NCBI RefSeq assembly: GCF_900116545.1
Contig: NZ_FPCK01000004.1
Span: 310,001-374,000, forward strand
Source: Devosia crocina
GTDB lineage: Bacteria > Pseudomonadota > Alphaproteobacteria > Rhizobiales > Devosiaceae
DNA length: 64,000 nucleotides
Direction: 5' to 3'
The notes below the pieces were generated by a model, which was not told the DNA's origin, did not search any database, and was given only the letters and a program-made list of their open reading frames with translations. Position 1 is the stretch's first letter. Each line of letters starts with the position of its first letter. Made by a program: the position numbers and the translations under genes. This document shows positions 1 through 8,840 of the stretch, piece after piece.

Positions 1-251
1 TGTTCCCGAAGATCGGTCACGAAGGCCAGTTCGCCGAAGCGCACCGCATCGTCGGCGAAGATCGAAAAGATGGTTTCCTCGATCGTCGCGGCCGGCGTGA
101 CGTTGATTTCCGGGGCAAAGCGTTCGAGCCAACTGGAATAGCCCTCGACAGGCAGTGTCTGCGGCTCGGAAAATCGTGCGTTTTCCTCAGCAATATTGAG
201 ATGCAGGAAGGGACGGAAGGGATAGATATAGGGACTGGTCTTTTCGTTCAT
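1..251 (-). CDS. Partial hypothetical protein, last gene of the TRAP operon
   Basis: This is the N-terminal 83 codons of a gene that runs off the left edge of the window. The ATG at 251 overlaps the TGA stop of the upstream dctM gene in an ATGA arrangement, so it is almost certainly co-transcribed and translationally coupled. The visible residues start MNEKTSPYIYPFRPFLHL and show no signal peptide, membrane segment or motif that I recognise. Its position suggests a cytoplasmic enzyme acting on the substrate imported by the TRAP system, but this is inference from context only. Confidence 0.6.
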   Translation of the reverse strand, partial: MNEKTSPYIYPFRPFLHLNIAEENARFSEPQTLPVEGYSSWLERFAPEINVTPAATIEETIFSIFADDAVRFGELAFVTDLRE

Positions 252-1540
252 CTGCCTAGCCAGGTTGGAAGGGTGGTAACCAGCTGCGGGAAGATCACCA
301 GCAGCGCGAGAATGGTGAAGAGCACCGCGTAGAACGGCAGCATTTCCTTGAGGAATGTCTCGATCCGACACCCCGTCATCGAGCACACCGTGAACATCAC
401 GATGCCGACGGGCGGCGTCAGGGTCGAAAAGGTCAGCGTCACCACGACCAGCACGCCCATATGCACCGGGTCGATACCGAAGTGGGTGGCGATGCCGACC
501 AGGATCGGCGCACCGATGATCATGACCGCGGCGCCCTCGATGACCATGCCGAGCAGGGTCAGGCCCAGGCACACGATCATCAGGATCACCGTGGGGCTGT
601 CGCTGACGGTGCTGAGCCAGGTGATGATCTTGAGCGGCACCTGCTCGATGGCGAAGATGTAGGAAAAAGCGCCAGACGCACCGATGATGATCAACACGGT
701 CGCGCTGGTCTTTGCAGTGTCCTTGAGCACGTCCCAGAGGTCCGCCAGCGACATGGTGCGATAGATGAACACGCTGACCAGCAGCGTGTAGATCGCCGCC
801 ATCGCAGCCAGCTCAGTGATGGTGAAGAGGCCGGTGCGAATGCCGCCGACCAGGATGACCGGCATCATCAACGCCCAGAAGCAGTCTATGAAGGCGCGGC
901 CTTTTTCGCCCCAGGTGCTCTTGCGTTCCTGGATCGAGCCATAGGCACGTATCCGCGAGATCACCGCAACAAGCGCCATGAGCGATACGGCGATGACGAG
1001 CGCCGGCACCACGCCGCCCAGGAACAGCGCCGCCACCGACACCTGGCCGAGCAGGCCATAGAGGATCAGCGAAGTCGACGGCGGCAGGATGGGCGCAATG
1101 ACCGAGGATGCCGCCGCAATGGCTGCGGAAAATCCGAGCGAATAGCCGCGCTTGCGCATCTGCGGCACGAGAATGCGTGAATCCACCGCCGCGTCGGCAA
1201 CCGCCGAACCCGACATGCTGCCCATGACGAGACTGTTGAGTACGCCCACCTGGGCAAGCCCACCCCGCCAATGTCCCACCAACACATAGGCAAAGGACAT
1301 GATCTTGTCGGCAATGCCGCCGCGCGCCATGACCGTGCCGGCCAGGATGAAAAACGGGATCGCCAGCAGCGGGAATGACCGCAGCGCGGTCTGCACCTGC
1401 TGCATCATTACCAGCGTCGAGAGCTCGGCATGACCCAGGAAGTAAATGAGTGCGGCGCCCAGTACGGCGTAGATCACCGGCACGCCCAGGACCATCAGCA
1501 GCATCATGCCGATGAGATCGAGAATGAGGAACAGGCTCAT
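248..1540 (-). CDS. dctM: TRAP transporter large permease (DctM family)
   Basis: This 430-residue hydrophobic protein is the large membrane subunit of a TRAP transporter, which uses ion gradients to drive uptake of organic acids or related solutes. The length is typical of DctM, and the whole chain is a series of membrane helices. The family hallmark stretches are present: GSMSGSAVADAA at about residues 107-118 and APILPPSTS at about 149-157. Its ATG overlaps the stop of the small permease by four bases (ATGA), and its own stop overlaps the next gene in the same way, so the operon reads dctP-dctQ-dctM-unknown. Confidence 0.95.
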   Translation of the reverse strand: MSLFLILDLIGMMLLMVLGVPVIYAVLGAALIYFLGHAELSTLVMMQQVQTALRSFPLLAIPFFILAGTVMARGGIADKIMSFAYVLVGHWRGGLAQVGVLNSLVMGSMSGSAVADAAVDSRILVPQMRKRGYSLGFSAAIAAASSVIAPILPPSTSLILYGLLGQVSVAALFLGGVVPALVIAVSLMALVAVISRIRAYGSIQERKSTWGEKGRAFIDCFWALMMPVILVGGIRTGLFTITELAAMAAIYTLLVSVFIYRTMSLADLWDVLKDTAKTSATVLIIIGASGAFSYIFAIEQVPLKIITWLSTVSDSPTVILMIVCLGLTLLGMVIEGAAVMIIGAPILVGIATHFGIDPVHMGVLVVVTLTFSTLTPPVGIVMFTVCSMTGCRIETFLKEMLPFYAVLFTILALLVIFPQLVTTLPTWLGR

Positions 1541-2013
1541 GGTTGGCGCCTTCCTGTGACGAAACCCACGCTCCGCCGCACATGGGCGAGCGCCATGAGG
1601 CCGAAGCTGATGGGGAAGATCATGTAGAAATAGCCCAGCGGCATCTCGAGCCCCTCCGAGACGCGGGTCCAGCTGCGCATCGTGTATTGCCAGGAACAGA
1701 CCGCCATAATCGCCGCAACGGCGCAGCAGAAAGCCTCGACGATGAGGCGCGCTGCTATGCGGGGTCCGCGTGCCCCGATCCGGTCGATGAAATCGACCTG
1801 GAAATGCGAGCCGGTGCGCGAGGCCCCTGCCGCGCCCAGGAAGATCATCCAGACGAAGGCATAGGTGGCTATTTCCACCCCGTCCGGGATCGTGCTGCGG
1901 AAGAAATTCCGCAGCACGATGTCGATGGTAATCATCGCTGTCACCAGCCCGATCAGCAGACCGGGCAAGGTGTCATCGATGATCGCCCCAAGGCGATCCA
2001 ACACGCGCAGCAT
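1537..2013 (-). CDS. dctQ: TRAP transporter small permease (DctQ family)
   Basis: This protein of about 158 residues has four predicted membrane helices, as expected for DctQ, the small subunit that partners DctM in the inner membrane. I chose the ATG at 2013 (MLRVLDRLG). It lies just after the dctP stop at 2022, and an AAGGA element overlaps the dctP end. A GTG at 2022 that overlaps the dctP stop codon is an alternative start. The segment FVWMIFLGAAGASRTGSHFQVD matches the usual DctQ loop between helices, which carries an acidic/histidine pattern. The gene ends in a four-base overlap with dctM. Confidence 0.9.
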   Translation of the reverse strand: MLRVLDRLGAIIDDTLPGLLIGLVTAMITIDIVLRNFFRSTIPDGVEIATYAFVWMIFLGAAGASRTGSHFQVDFIDRIGARGPRIAARLIVEAFCCAVAAIMAVCSWQYTMRSWTRVSEGLEMPLGYFYMIFPISFGLMALAHVRRSVGFVTGRRQP

Positions 2014-2021
2014 GGCCGCCA

Positions 2022-3038
2022 CTAGTCCTTCATCGCCGCGATGGCGCGGTCGTAGAGACCTTCGGACCATTCGGGGAACATGGTGTAGAATTCGGCGGTC
2101 GCCTCGCGATAGGCGTCCTGGTTGGCGTCGACGAAGGTCACCCCGGCCTCGCGCAATGCGGTCTCGCGATTTGCGGTGATGTCGTTCATGCCGAGCGAAT
2201 ATTCGGCGCCCTTCTGCTGGAATTCGCTCACCAGCAGCTGCTGGCAGGATTCAGGCAGGCCGCGAAACTGTCCCTCGTTCATGGCAAAGCCGTAGAACAG
2301 GCGGAAGTGCTCGGTGTTGGTCACCGTGGTGGCCACTTCCATCAGGTTGGCATCGGCCATGCCGTCCAGTCCGCCTTCAACGGCTTCGACCACACCCTGC
2401 TGCAGGGCGAGGTAGAGTTCGGAGAACGGCAGGGCGATGGGCAGCGAACCGAGCAGCTCGAAGGTTCGCATATAGGCCGGTGCCTCGGGCGAGCGCAGCT
2501 TCACGCCCACCAGGTCGCTCGGCTCGGGATAGCCGCGCTGGCCAAGGAAGACGCGCGGCGAGTCGAACCAGTTGATGGCGAGCAGCCGCAGATCCGATTT
2601 CTCGGCCAGCGTTTCGGCCAGCTCGTCCATCAGTTCGGAGCCGGCGAGCTTTTCTGCCGCTTCCAGCGAAGGCGTCAGGAAGGGACCATTGAAGATCGAA
2701 AAGTCGGGGACGCCCGCCGTCGCGAGATTGCCGGTCTGGGTGTAGAAGATGATGTTTTCGCCCAGCGAGGCCTGCTCGAGCGCCTGGACGGGCCCGCCCA
2801 ACTGTCCCGAGGGGAAGAGTTCGAGCCGCAGCTTGCCGTCGGTTGCTTCGGTCACCGAGGCGACGATTTCCTCGAGCCGCGGATGGATCGGGCTGGTCGG
2901 CGAATTCTGGTGCGAAATGCGGAAATAGGCTTCGCTGCCCAAGTCGGTGCCGCAGGTATTGTCCTGCGCAAGAACGGCAGCCGGCATGGCGACGCAAAGC
3001 GCCACCGCAGCCGCAGAAATTAGGGTCTTGTTGGTCAT
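2022..3038 (-). CDS. dctP: TRAP transporter solute-binding protein (DctP family)
   Basis: This is the periplasmic binding protein of the TRAP system, about 338 residues. I chose the ATG at 3038, which is preceded by AGAGGAAGAC. The N-terminus MTNKTLISAAAVALCVAMPA followed by AVLAQD is a classic Sec signal peptide. The body has the DctP pattern: a HQNSPTSPIHPR opening, an FPSGQLGG motif, and the GVKLRSPEAPAY region whose arginine normally pairs with the substrate carboxylate. It is the first gene of the operon and faces an AraC-type regulator across a 190 to 210 bp intergenic region. The substrate cannot be read from the sequence. Confidence 0.93.
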   Translation of the reverse strand: MTNKTLISAAAVALCVAMPAAVLAQDNTCGTDLGSEAYFRISHQNSPTSPIHPRLEEIVASVTEATDGKLRLELFPSGQLGGPVQALEQASLGENIIFYTQTGNLATAGVPDFSIFNGPFLTPSLEAAEKLAGSELMDELAETLAEKSDLRLLAINWFDSPRVFLGQRGYPEPSDLVGVKLRSPEAPAYMRTFELLGSLPIALPFSELYLALQQGVVEAVEGGLDGMADANLMEVATTVTNTEHFRLFYGFAMNEGQFRGLPESCQQLLVSEFQQKGAEYSLGMNDITANRETALREAGVTFVDANQDAYREATAEFYTMFPEWSEGLYDRAIAAMKD

Positions 3039-3141
3039 GTCTTCCTCTCTTGAACGGCGGGAGCGGTTCCCAGCGGCACCCACCATGACCCTAACGCTAG
3101 CCGAGCCGGCAGGCGCTGGATTGAATGTTTGTGAACGAGGC

Positions 3142-3185
3142 GTGACAGTGGGTCACTGGGCTTGACACCCCGGCATTCCGGGTGT
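3142..3185. promoter_or_regulatory. Palindromes in the divergent dctP / araC-type promoter region
   Basis: The gap between the TRAP operon and the AraC-type gene holds two palindromes. GTGAC-AGTGG-GTCAC lies at 3142-3156. An ACACCC(C)GG-CATT-CCGGGTGT hairpin-like repeat lies at 3165-3185, and its left arm overlaps a TTGACA (3162-3167) that could be a -35 element reading toward the regulator. These are candidate regulator sites. AraC proteins usually bind direct repeats, so the assignment is tentative. Confidence 0.35.
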
Positions 3186-3249
3186 TTCCAATGCGTACGA
3201 CCTGCAGCCGCTAGGCTGTTTAGAATTTTTGCGAGTGAGTTTTTGCCTC

Positions 3250-4050
3250 ATGCGGCATGGTGTGCGGCACTGGCGGATCGGCGACTGGATCGACGCCTTT
3301 GAGCTGGTTTCGGGACCGGAAGCCGGCTTCCTGCACTGTCACGCCACCTTCAACATCGGCGCCATGATCGACGGCCACGCCCATGTTTCGGTCGACGGCG
3401 CCTCCTACGACCAGTTGCCCGGGTCGGTCGTCATGCTCAATGCCTATCAGCCGCATGCCAGTGGCTGGTCCGCCCCATCCAACACCTATTTCGTGCTCCA
3501 TGTCGGCCACCGCTTCTGGGATGAAGGGGTCGCCGCCGAGGGACCGGCCTGGGGTTTCGCTGTCCCCGTTAATCAGGATCAGCTGGTCTTTCACTATCTC
3601 CTGGGGCTACGAGCCCAGTTGCACGCGGATGCCGATTCCGTCTCTGCCGGCGACATCAGGTCGCTGATCGACCTGTGCAGGTTGCGGGGCCATGTCGTTG
3701 CGAGGCCCATCGACACGACCGACGCCGATGAGGCCACGATCAACGACCTGCTGCGCCTCAGCGAAGCCGAGGATGCCGACATGGGCAGCGCAACCGTGTC
3801 GGCGCTTGCCGAGGATGCAGGATTGACGCGCTTTCAGTTCGCCCGCCTGTGCCAGCGAACCTCCGGCATGCAGCCGCGCCGGCTGCGCATCCAACTGATG
3901 GTTGCCCGCGCCCAGCGGGGCATCCGGGACGGCCTCGACCTGGCTTCAGCCTCGGCGATGGCCGGCTTCAGCGACCAGAGCCACATGAGCCGCGAGTTCC
4001 GCCGGACTATCGGGATGACACCTAAGGACTACCAGCGCCTGAGCCAGTAG
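3250..4050 (+). CDS. AraC family transcriptional regulator
   Basis: This protein of about 266 residues has an N-terminal cupin-like sensor region (pattern DGHAHVSVDGASYDQLPGS, about residues 40-58) and a C-terminal AraC double helix-turn-helix covering roughly the last 100 residues. The second helix motif ASAMAGFSDQSHMSREFRR and the ending GMTPKDYQRL are diagnostic. It is divergent from the dctPQM operon and so is its likely regulator. The start is uncertain: no good ribosome site is visible, and TTG at 3229 or GTG at 3235 in the same frame are alternatives. Confidence 0.88.
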   Translation: MRHGVRHWRIGDWIDAFELVSGPEAGFLHCHATFNIGAMIDGHAHVSVDGASYDQLPGSVVMLNAYQPHASGWSAPSNTYFVLHVGHRFWDEGVAAEGPAWGFAVPVNQDQLVFHYLLGLRAQLHADADSVSAGDIRSLIDLCRLRGHVVARPIDTTDADEATINDLLRLSEAEDADMGSATVSALAEDAGLTRFQFARLCQRTSGMQPRRLRIQLMVARAQRGIRDGLDLASASAMAGFSDQSHMSREFRRTIGMTPKDYQRLSQ

Positions 4051-4083
4051 GACACGGCCAATGCGACTTGGCATGTTTCATCT

Positions 4084-4145
4084 GCAACGCGCCCCATTCC
4101 GGTCACTAGGTTAGCACTGGCGGTTTCCGAAAAGCGGACATTTGA
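4084..4145 (+). repeat. Dispersed GCGCCCCATTCC repeat, copy A
   Basis: This copy begins GCAACGCGCCCCATTCCGG and ends TTTCCGAAAAGCGGACATT. It sits where the plus-strand AraC gene and the minus-strand hydratase operon converge. The 3-prime end of the hydratase gene runs into it, so the last residues of that protein are encoded by the repeat. Copies A and F share the CCGAAA-GCGG type of right half, whereas the others have AAAGCTGCC. Confidence 0.7.
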
Positions 4146-4897
4146 TCGTTCGGCTCCCTTTCACCCAAAAGTTCGGCGCTCACCAAGGCATTTCCCAAGC
4201 GCGCACGAATTGAACCGTCGTGTTGAAGAACGATCAGCGGTTGGCAGAGTGAGCCGGTGGTCACAACCGTCCCAGCCCGGAATAGGTCGCCGCTTCCTGA
4301 CGCCAGTGCTGCGCGGATGGGCGCCAGAATGGAGCCGAAAGGCAGTCGCGCGCGATCCTCACGGACAAGTTGATCGTCGATCTTGACCGAAATTGGAAGT
4401 CCATCCACTTCAAACTGCCCAAGGGAGCTGCCAATAACGAGGCCCGCGGTCGAGAGGTTGTCGGCAAGGTTTCCCCAGGGCCCGGCAGCACGCCGGTCAT
4501 CAAAACGACTGCCGATCAGTTCGATGGTCACGACAACATCGTCAATTGCATGCCGCCATGCCGCGTCGGACTGATCGAGCATGTCGACCGACAGATCGCG
4601 GCCAAGCCGAACCGCTGCCTCCACCTCGATACCCACTATGCCGCGGGCCGGCAGATGGAGCGTTCCAGCATTTTCGACGACGAGCGGAGCAAAGATCGGT
4701 GCCGAAAAACCGCTGCCATCCGCCGCGAGCCCGACCTTGGCGGCCGGACTGCGGCTGCCGATATCGGCGGCGACGCGCTTCTGGATATCCAGGGCCTCTG
4801 CCTGGGTGAGACCGGCGAAACGCTCGGCCGGCACCAGCATGGCATCATCGCCATGGGCTTTGACAAGCATGGCGGCAAGTTCTGGCGGGAGGCTCAT
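4106..4897 (-). CDS. 2-keto-4-pentenoate hydratase / fumarylacetoacetate-hydrolase-like protein
   Basis: This protein of about 263 residues resembles the MhpD/HpaH hydratase branch of the FAH fold. Its recognisable parts are the GIEVEAAVRLGRDL segment, VVVTIELIGSRFDDRRAAGP and GNLADNLSTAGLVIGS, and the acidic residues of the first two are the usual divalent-metal ligands. Such enzymes hydrate 2-hydroxy-2,4-dienoates to 4-hydroxy-2-oxo acids, the substrates of HpaI-type aldolases, and such an aldolase is encoded upstream in the same operon. I chose the ATG at 4897, ten bases after tctA. The C-terminal tail QMSAFRKPPVLT is encoded by repeat copy A and looks like a replacement of the original end. 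Confidence 0.85.
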   Translation of the reverse strand: MSLPPELAAMLVKAHGDDAMLVPAERFAGLTQAEALDIQKRVAADIGSRSPAAKVGLAADGSGFSAPIFAPLVVENAGTLHLPARGIVGIEVEAAVRLGRDLSVDMLDQSDAAWRHAIDDVVVTIELIGSRFDDRRAAGPWGNLADNLSTAGLVIGSSLGQFEVDGLPISVKIDDQLVREDRARLPFGSILAPIRAALASGSGDLFRAGTVVTTGSLCQPLIVLQHDGSIRARLGNALVSAELLGEREPNDQMSAFRKPPVLT

Positions 4898-4907
4898 GGC
4901 GGACTGC

Positions 4908-6410
4908 TCATTCTTCGGCGAAGGTTTCTTCCCGGCGCTTCCGCACGGCCGGAAGAACGACTGTGACCACCAGGAGCACACAGACGATCAGGATGCCCGC
5001 ACTGATCGGGCTGGTGAGCAGCACGCTGCCATCCCCGCGCGACAACAGAAGGGCGCGGCGCAGATACTCCTCCATCATCGCACCGAGGATAAGCGCCAGC
5101 ATCATCGGGGCGGGTTCGGCTCCGACCTTGCGCAGCAGGTATCCGGCAATGCCGAAGCCGGCCATCAGGTAGACATCAAAGCTCGAATTGCTGACGCTGA
5201 AGACCCCGATGGCACAGAAGCCGAGGATGATCGGGTACAGCAGGTGATAGGGCACCGACACCAGTTTCACCCAGAAGCCGATCAGCGGCAGATTGAGGAT
5301 CACGAGGAACAGATTGCCGATCCACATCGAGGCGATCAGCCCCCAGAACAGCGCCGGCTGCTCGGTCATCACCGTCGGACCGGGCTGGATGCCCTGGATC
5401 AGCATGGCGCCAATCATCAGGGCCATGACCGGATTGGACGGAATGCCCAGGGTCAGCATGGGAATGAATGCGGATTGCGCGCCGGCATTATTGGCCGATT
5501 CCGGCGCCGCCACGCCCTCGATCGCTCCCTTGCCAAATTCCTCAGGATGGCGCGAAAGCTTCTTTTCCATCGCGTAGGAGGCAAAGGACGCCAGGTTTGC
5601 CCCGCCACCGGGCAGGACGCCGAGGACCGATCCAAGACCGGTGCCGCGCAGGATGGGCCAAAAAATGCGTTTCCAGTCCTCCCTGGTGGGCAGCGTGCCC
5701 GAGACGGACTTGAGCGAGACAGTGCGTTCGGCGCGCTGTTCCAGATTGGCAATGATTTCGCCAATACCGAACAGGCCCATGGCGATGGCGACGAATTCCA
5801 GACCATCGTAGAGCTCGGGAATGTCGAAGGTGAAGCGCGGCACGCCCGAATTGATGTCGGTGCCGACAAAGCCGAGCAAGAGGCCGATCAGGATCATGCC
5901 GATGGCATGGAACAGCGAGCCATTGGCGAGAACGACCGAGGCGATCAGGCCAAGGACCATGAGCGAGAAAAAGTCGGGAGGCCGGAACTGGAAGGCGATG
6001 CCAGCCAGGGTCGGCGCGAAAAGCGCGATGACGAGCGTTGCGATGGTCCCCGCGATGAAGGAGCCAATGGCAGCGGTGGCGAGGGCCTTTCCGGCCTGAC
6101 CCTTGCGGGCCATCTGATAGCCATCGAGCGTAGTGACAACGGAACTCGTTTCCCCCGGCAGGTTGACGAGAATGGCCGTTGTCGAGCCACCATACTGAGC
6201 GCCGTAAAAGATGCCGGCGAGCATGATCAGCGAGGTTTCGGGCGGCAGGCCGAAGGTGAGAGGCAGCAGCATGGCGATCGTCGCCACTGGACCCAGCCCT
6301 GGCAGCACGCCGATGGCCGTGCCCAGGAAGACGCCGACGAAGCAATAGAGAAGGTTCATCGGCGTGAGCGCAGTAGCAAAGCCCAGGCCGAGATTGACGA
6401 GCATATCCAT
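4908..6410 (-). CDS. tctA: TTT transporter large membrane subunit TctA
   Basis: This 500-residue protein is the large permease of a tripartite tricarboxylate transporter, which uses an ion gradient with a periplasmic binding protein to import carboxylates. It has about 12 hydrophobic segments. The twin glycine-rich signatures GVLPGLGP (about 34-41) and GVLPGGG (about 264-270), plus APESANNA (about 302-309), define the family. The start at 6410 is nine bases downstream of tctB. The genes run tctC, aldolase, tctB, tctA, hydratase on the minus strand, which ties transport to the aldolase and hydratase chemistry. Confidence 0.95.
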   Translation of the reverse strand: MDMLVNLGLGFATALTPMNLLYCFVGVFLGTAIGVLPGLGPVATIAMLLPLTFGLPPETSLIMLAGIFYGAQYGGSTTAILVNLPGETSSVVTTLDGYQMARKGQAGKALATAAIGSFIAGTIATLVIALFAPTLAGIAFQFRPPDFFSLMVLGLIASVVLANGSLFHAIGMILIGLLLGFVGTDINSGVPRFTFDIPELYDGLEFVAIAMGLFGIGEIIANLEQRAERTVSLKSVSGTLPTREDWKRIFWPILRGTGLGSVLGVLPGGGANLASFASYAMEKKLSRHPEEFGKGAIEGVAAPESANNAGAQSAFIPMLTLGIPSNPVMALMIGAMLIQGIQPGPTVMTEQPALFWGLIASMWIGNLFLVILNLPLIGFWVKLVSVPYHLLYPIILGFCAIGVFSVSNSSFDVYLMAGFGIAGYLLRKVGAEPAPMMLALILGAMMEEYLRRALLLSRGDGSVLLTSPISAGILIVCVLLVVTVVLPAVRKRREETFAEE

Positions 6411-6419
6411 AGTGCGAAC

Positions 6420-6881
6420 TCAACCGAACCAGGAACCAAGGACCGGAATGGGCAGTCCGAGGCCATAGGTAAAAAGGGCCGCGCAAAGCGCGGTAAACGC
6501 GACCACGCCGAGCCCGGTGCGCCAGTCGAGGCGGAACCTGTCGCTCGCCATGGCGGCAGTAACGAGCAGCAGCGGCATGGCAATGGCAAGGCCCGCGCGC
6601 TCGAGAAGAAAGCCGAAGGCAATGACCGTGCCGGCAATGAGGGCAATAGCCTTCCAGGCGATCGGCCCCACCGGCTCTCCGGCCAACAGGAAACCACGGG
6701 CCCAGGACACCACGGCAAAGATCAGCAGCAGGCAGGAGAGGTAGAACGGGAAAAAGCCCGGCCCCATATTGGCGGCAGTGCCGATGGCATAGTCGCGACC
6801 AAAAAGCAGGCCAGCGCCGCCGACAAGGAAATAGAGCAATCCCATGAGCAGGTCTTTTGGATTGCGGATGGCGATTTGCAT
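6420..6881 (-). CDS. tctB: TTT transporter small membrane subunit TctB
   Basis: This 153-residue protein has four hydrophobic segments and the usual TctB opening (a helix followed by NMGPGFFPFYLSCLL, about residues 38-52). It is the small membrane partner of TctA. TctB proteins are poorly conserved, so the call rests on the GPGFFP motif, the length and the position directly upstream of tctA with nine bases between. The start ATG at 6881 begins MQIAIRNPKDLL. Confidence 0.9.
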   Translation of the reverse strand: MQIAIRNPKDLLMGLLYFLVGGAGLLFGRDYAIGTAANMGPGFFPFYLSCLLLIFAVVSWARGFLLAGEPVGPIAWKAIALIAGTVIAFGFLLERAGLAIAMPLLLVTAAMASDRFRLDWRTGLGVVAFTALCAALFTYGLGLPIPVLGSWFG

Positions 6882-6971
6882 GATCTTCTCCCCGATACCG
6901 GAGCGTCCTCCTTTCTTGGCGAGGCAGAGACGCTCCGGCTTCTTGTTGTGCCGCCGATGAAAAATAAGAGC

Positions 6972-7754
6972 CTAGGCGGAGCGGCCGACGAGCTGGCGGA
7001 AGGCGGCGACATCGGCAAGCGAGCGGTCCCGCAGCATGGCGGTGTCGGACGCGGCATTGACCATGGCATAGCCGGCCGCGAAGAGATCCTGCCAGGAGCG
7101 CTGCAGCGGCACCGTGCCCATGGGAATGCCCGAGGCCAGGATCTTGCGCTCGGCCAGTTCGAAATAGGGCACGACATCGGGATGATGCCTCTGGGCCAGT
7201 TGACCGGCCGACCCCGTCAGGTCCATGGCGCCGATAAAGACCAGATCGATGCCCTCGACCGCCAGGATCTCGTCAAGATTTTCGACGCCCTTGACCGTTT
7301 CGATCTGGATGACGACCAGCAGGCGTTCGCGCGCCTTGAGATGGTAGTCCGGGAGCATGCCATAGTGGGAAGCGCGACCACCGGCCCAACCGGCACCGCG
7401 AATGCCATTGGGGGCATATTGGCAGGCAGCGACGGCAGCCCGCGCTTCTTCGGCCGTGTCGACCGATGGGATCATGATGCCTTCGGCACCGGCATCGAGC
7501 GCCCGCTTGATCAGGGCATGATCATTCCAAGGCACGCGGACGATTGCCGTCGCCGGATTGTTCGCCATGGCCTGCAACTGATGGATGAGGGAGACATTGT
7601 CGCCCACGCCATGCTCCTGATCGAGCAGCAGATAGTCGAAGCCGGCAAGGCTGAGCAGCTCGGTGACGACGGGGCTACCGGACGATGTCCAGCAACCCAG
7701 AACCTTCTCACCGGCCAGAAGCCGCGCCTTGGTGGCGTTATCCCTGTAAGTCAT
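6972..7754 (-). CDS. HpcH/HpaI aldolase family protein
   Basis: This class II pyruvate aldolase-like enzyme of about 260 residues belongs to the family that cleaves 4-hydroxy-2-oxo acids such as 2,4-dihydroxyhept-2-enedioate to pyruvate and an aldehyde. The HpaI hallmarks are present: LLLDQEHG at about 42-49 with the catalytic histidine, VRVPWND near 72-78, IQIETVKGVEN near 149-159 with the metal-binding glutamate, and GAMDLTGS near 175-182 with the metal aspartate. I chose the ATG at 7754 (MTYRDNATKARL), about 49 bp after tctC. The gene lies inside a TTT transporter operon, so the imported acid is probably the substrate or its precursor. Confidence 0.92.
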   Translation of the reverse strand: MTYRDNATKARLLAGEKVLGCWTSSGSPVVTELLSLAGFDYLLLDQEHGVGDNVSLIHQLQAMANNPATAIVRVPWNDHALIKRALDAGAEGIMIPSVDTAEEARAAVAACQYAPNGIRGAGWAGGRASHYGMLPDYHLKARERLLVVIQIETVKGVENLDEILAVEGIDLVFIGAMDLTGSAGQLAQRHHPDVVPYFELAERKILASGIPMGTVPLQRSWQDLFAAGYAMVNAASDTAMLRDRSLADVAAFRQLVGRSA

Positions 7755-7780
7755 GTCATGCCTTGTCGTGTGTAAGAGAG

Positions 7781-7797
7781 GGAGGCGGGCCGCCTCC
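7781..7797 (-). other. Intercistronic palindrome between tctC and the aldolase gene
   Basis: GGAGGCGGG-CCGCCTCC forms a tight GC-rich palindrome in the short gap after the binding-protein gene. There is no U-tract. Such structures after binding-protein genes often protect the upstream message and raise its level relative to downstream genes; here that role is inferred. Confidence 0.45.
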
Positions 7798-7803
7798 ACT
7801 GGG

Positions 7804-8787
7804 TCAGGCGGGCGAAATGCCCGCTTCGGTGATGAGCGCGCCGAACACGGCATGGTCCTGCCGCCGGCGCTCTTCGAGCTGTTCGAGGCTCTGCTGGGCA
7901 GGCTGCAGCCCCAGCGTCGCGAAGCGCTCGATCACCTCGGGCACTTCGACATAGCGGTTCATCATCTCGTTGAGTTGGCGGCAGATCTCGGGCGGTGTGC
8001 CGGCCGGGACGGCAACCCCGTGCCACGACCTGATGGCCCAATCGGCAAGGCCCGCCTCGGTTGTCGAAGGCACATCGGGAAGCGACGGCCAGCGCATTTC
8101 ACCAAGGGTCGCGAGGCCCCGCAACTCGCCCCGCAGGTGATATCCCGCATCGCCCATTGAGAAATTGACCTGCGTTTCTCCCTTCAGCGTCGACTGGATG
8201 GCATCGGCCGCCCCACGATAGGGAATATGCGTCATGTCGATGCCGGTGCGCTGCTTGAAATATTCCCCGCAAAGGTGGGTCAGCGAACCCTGGCCATTGG
8301 AAGCGTAGTTGAGCGCCCCCGGATTGGCCTTTCCATAGGCGATGAGCTCCTCAAGCGTATTGGCCGGCACGGAGGTATGGACCGACATGGTGTTGAACTG
8401 GTCGCCGGCAAAACCCACGGGCGTCAGATCGGCCAGAGGGTCATAGCGCACGCTGCCCAGAAACGGCGTCACGGCATAGAAAGTGTTGCTGACCGCCAGA
8501 AGCGTATAGCCATCGGCCCGGGCCCGGGCGACCATGTCGCCGGCAATGCCGCCCCCGCCGCCGGGACGATAGTCCACCACCACCGTCTGCCCGGTTTCCT
8601 TGGTCATCTCGTCGCCAAAACTGCGCGCGATCAGGTCGCTGGTGCCACCGGGATTATATCCCACGATGAAGGTTATGTTCTTTTCCGGATAAGCGCCCTG
8701 GGCGAAAGCCCCCGGCACTTTTGACAGAACCAAGCCTGCCCCTGCAGCTCCCAGAAAAGTACGGCGGGACATTTCCCAGCGTGCCAT
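7804..8787 (-). CDS. tctC: TTT transporter solute-binding protein TctC (Bug family)
   Basis: This extracytoplasmic binding protein of about 327 residues is of the Bug/TctC type. I chose the ATG at 8787, which has GAGGAG nine bases upstream. The N-terminus contains SRRTFLGAAGAGLVLSKVPG, a twin-arginine (Tat) signal ending at AFAQG. The hallmark GYNPGGTSDLIAR and the VDYRPGGGGGIAGD loop, where the carboxylate is held, are intact. It is the first gene of the operon, and its promoter carries an operator that also occurs in front of the sugar-binding protein at 10.2 kb. Confidence 0.94.
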   Translation of the reverse strand: MARWEMSRRTFLGAAGAGLVLSKVPGAFAQGAYPEKNITFIVGYNPGGTSDLIARSFGDEMTKETGQTVVVDYRPGGGGGIAGDMVARARADGYTLLAVSNTFYAVTPFLGSVRYDPLADLTPVGFAGDQFNTMSVHTSVPANTLEELIAYGKANPGALNYASNGQGSLTHLCGEYFKQRTGIDMTHIPYRGAADAIQSTLKGETQVNFSMGDAGYHLRGELRGLATLGEMRWPSLPDVPSTTEAGLADWAIRSWHGVAVPAGTPPEICRQLNEMMNRYVEVPEVIERFATLGLQPAQQSLEQLEERRRQDHAVFGALITEAGISPA

Positions 8788-8840
8788 GTCGTTCTCCTCA
8801 TCTCTCGCCCTTTGCCTGCTCAAGCAGGTCGTGATGGCAA

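Noticed and set aside
4581..7775. A very long plus-strand open frame opposite the TTT operon
   Set aside because: It is antisense to tctA, tctB and the aldolase gene, which have clear family motifs. Its translation is rich in Arg, Gly, His and Asp with no domain, which is typical of GC-rich shadow frames.
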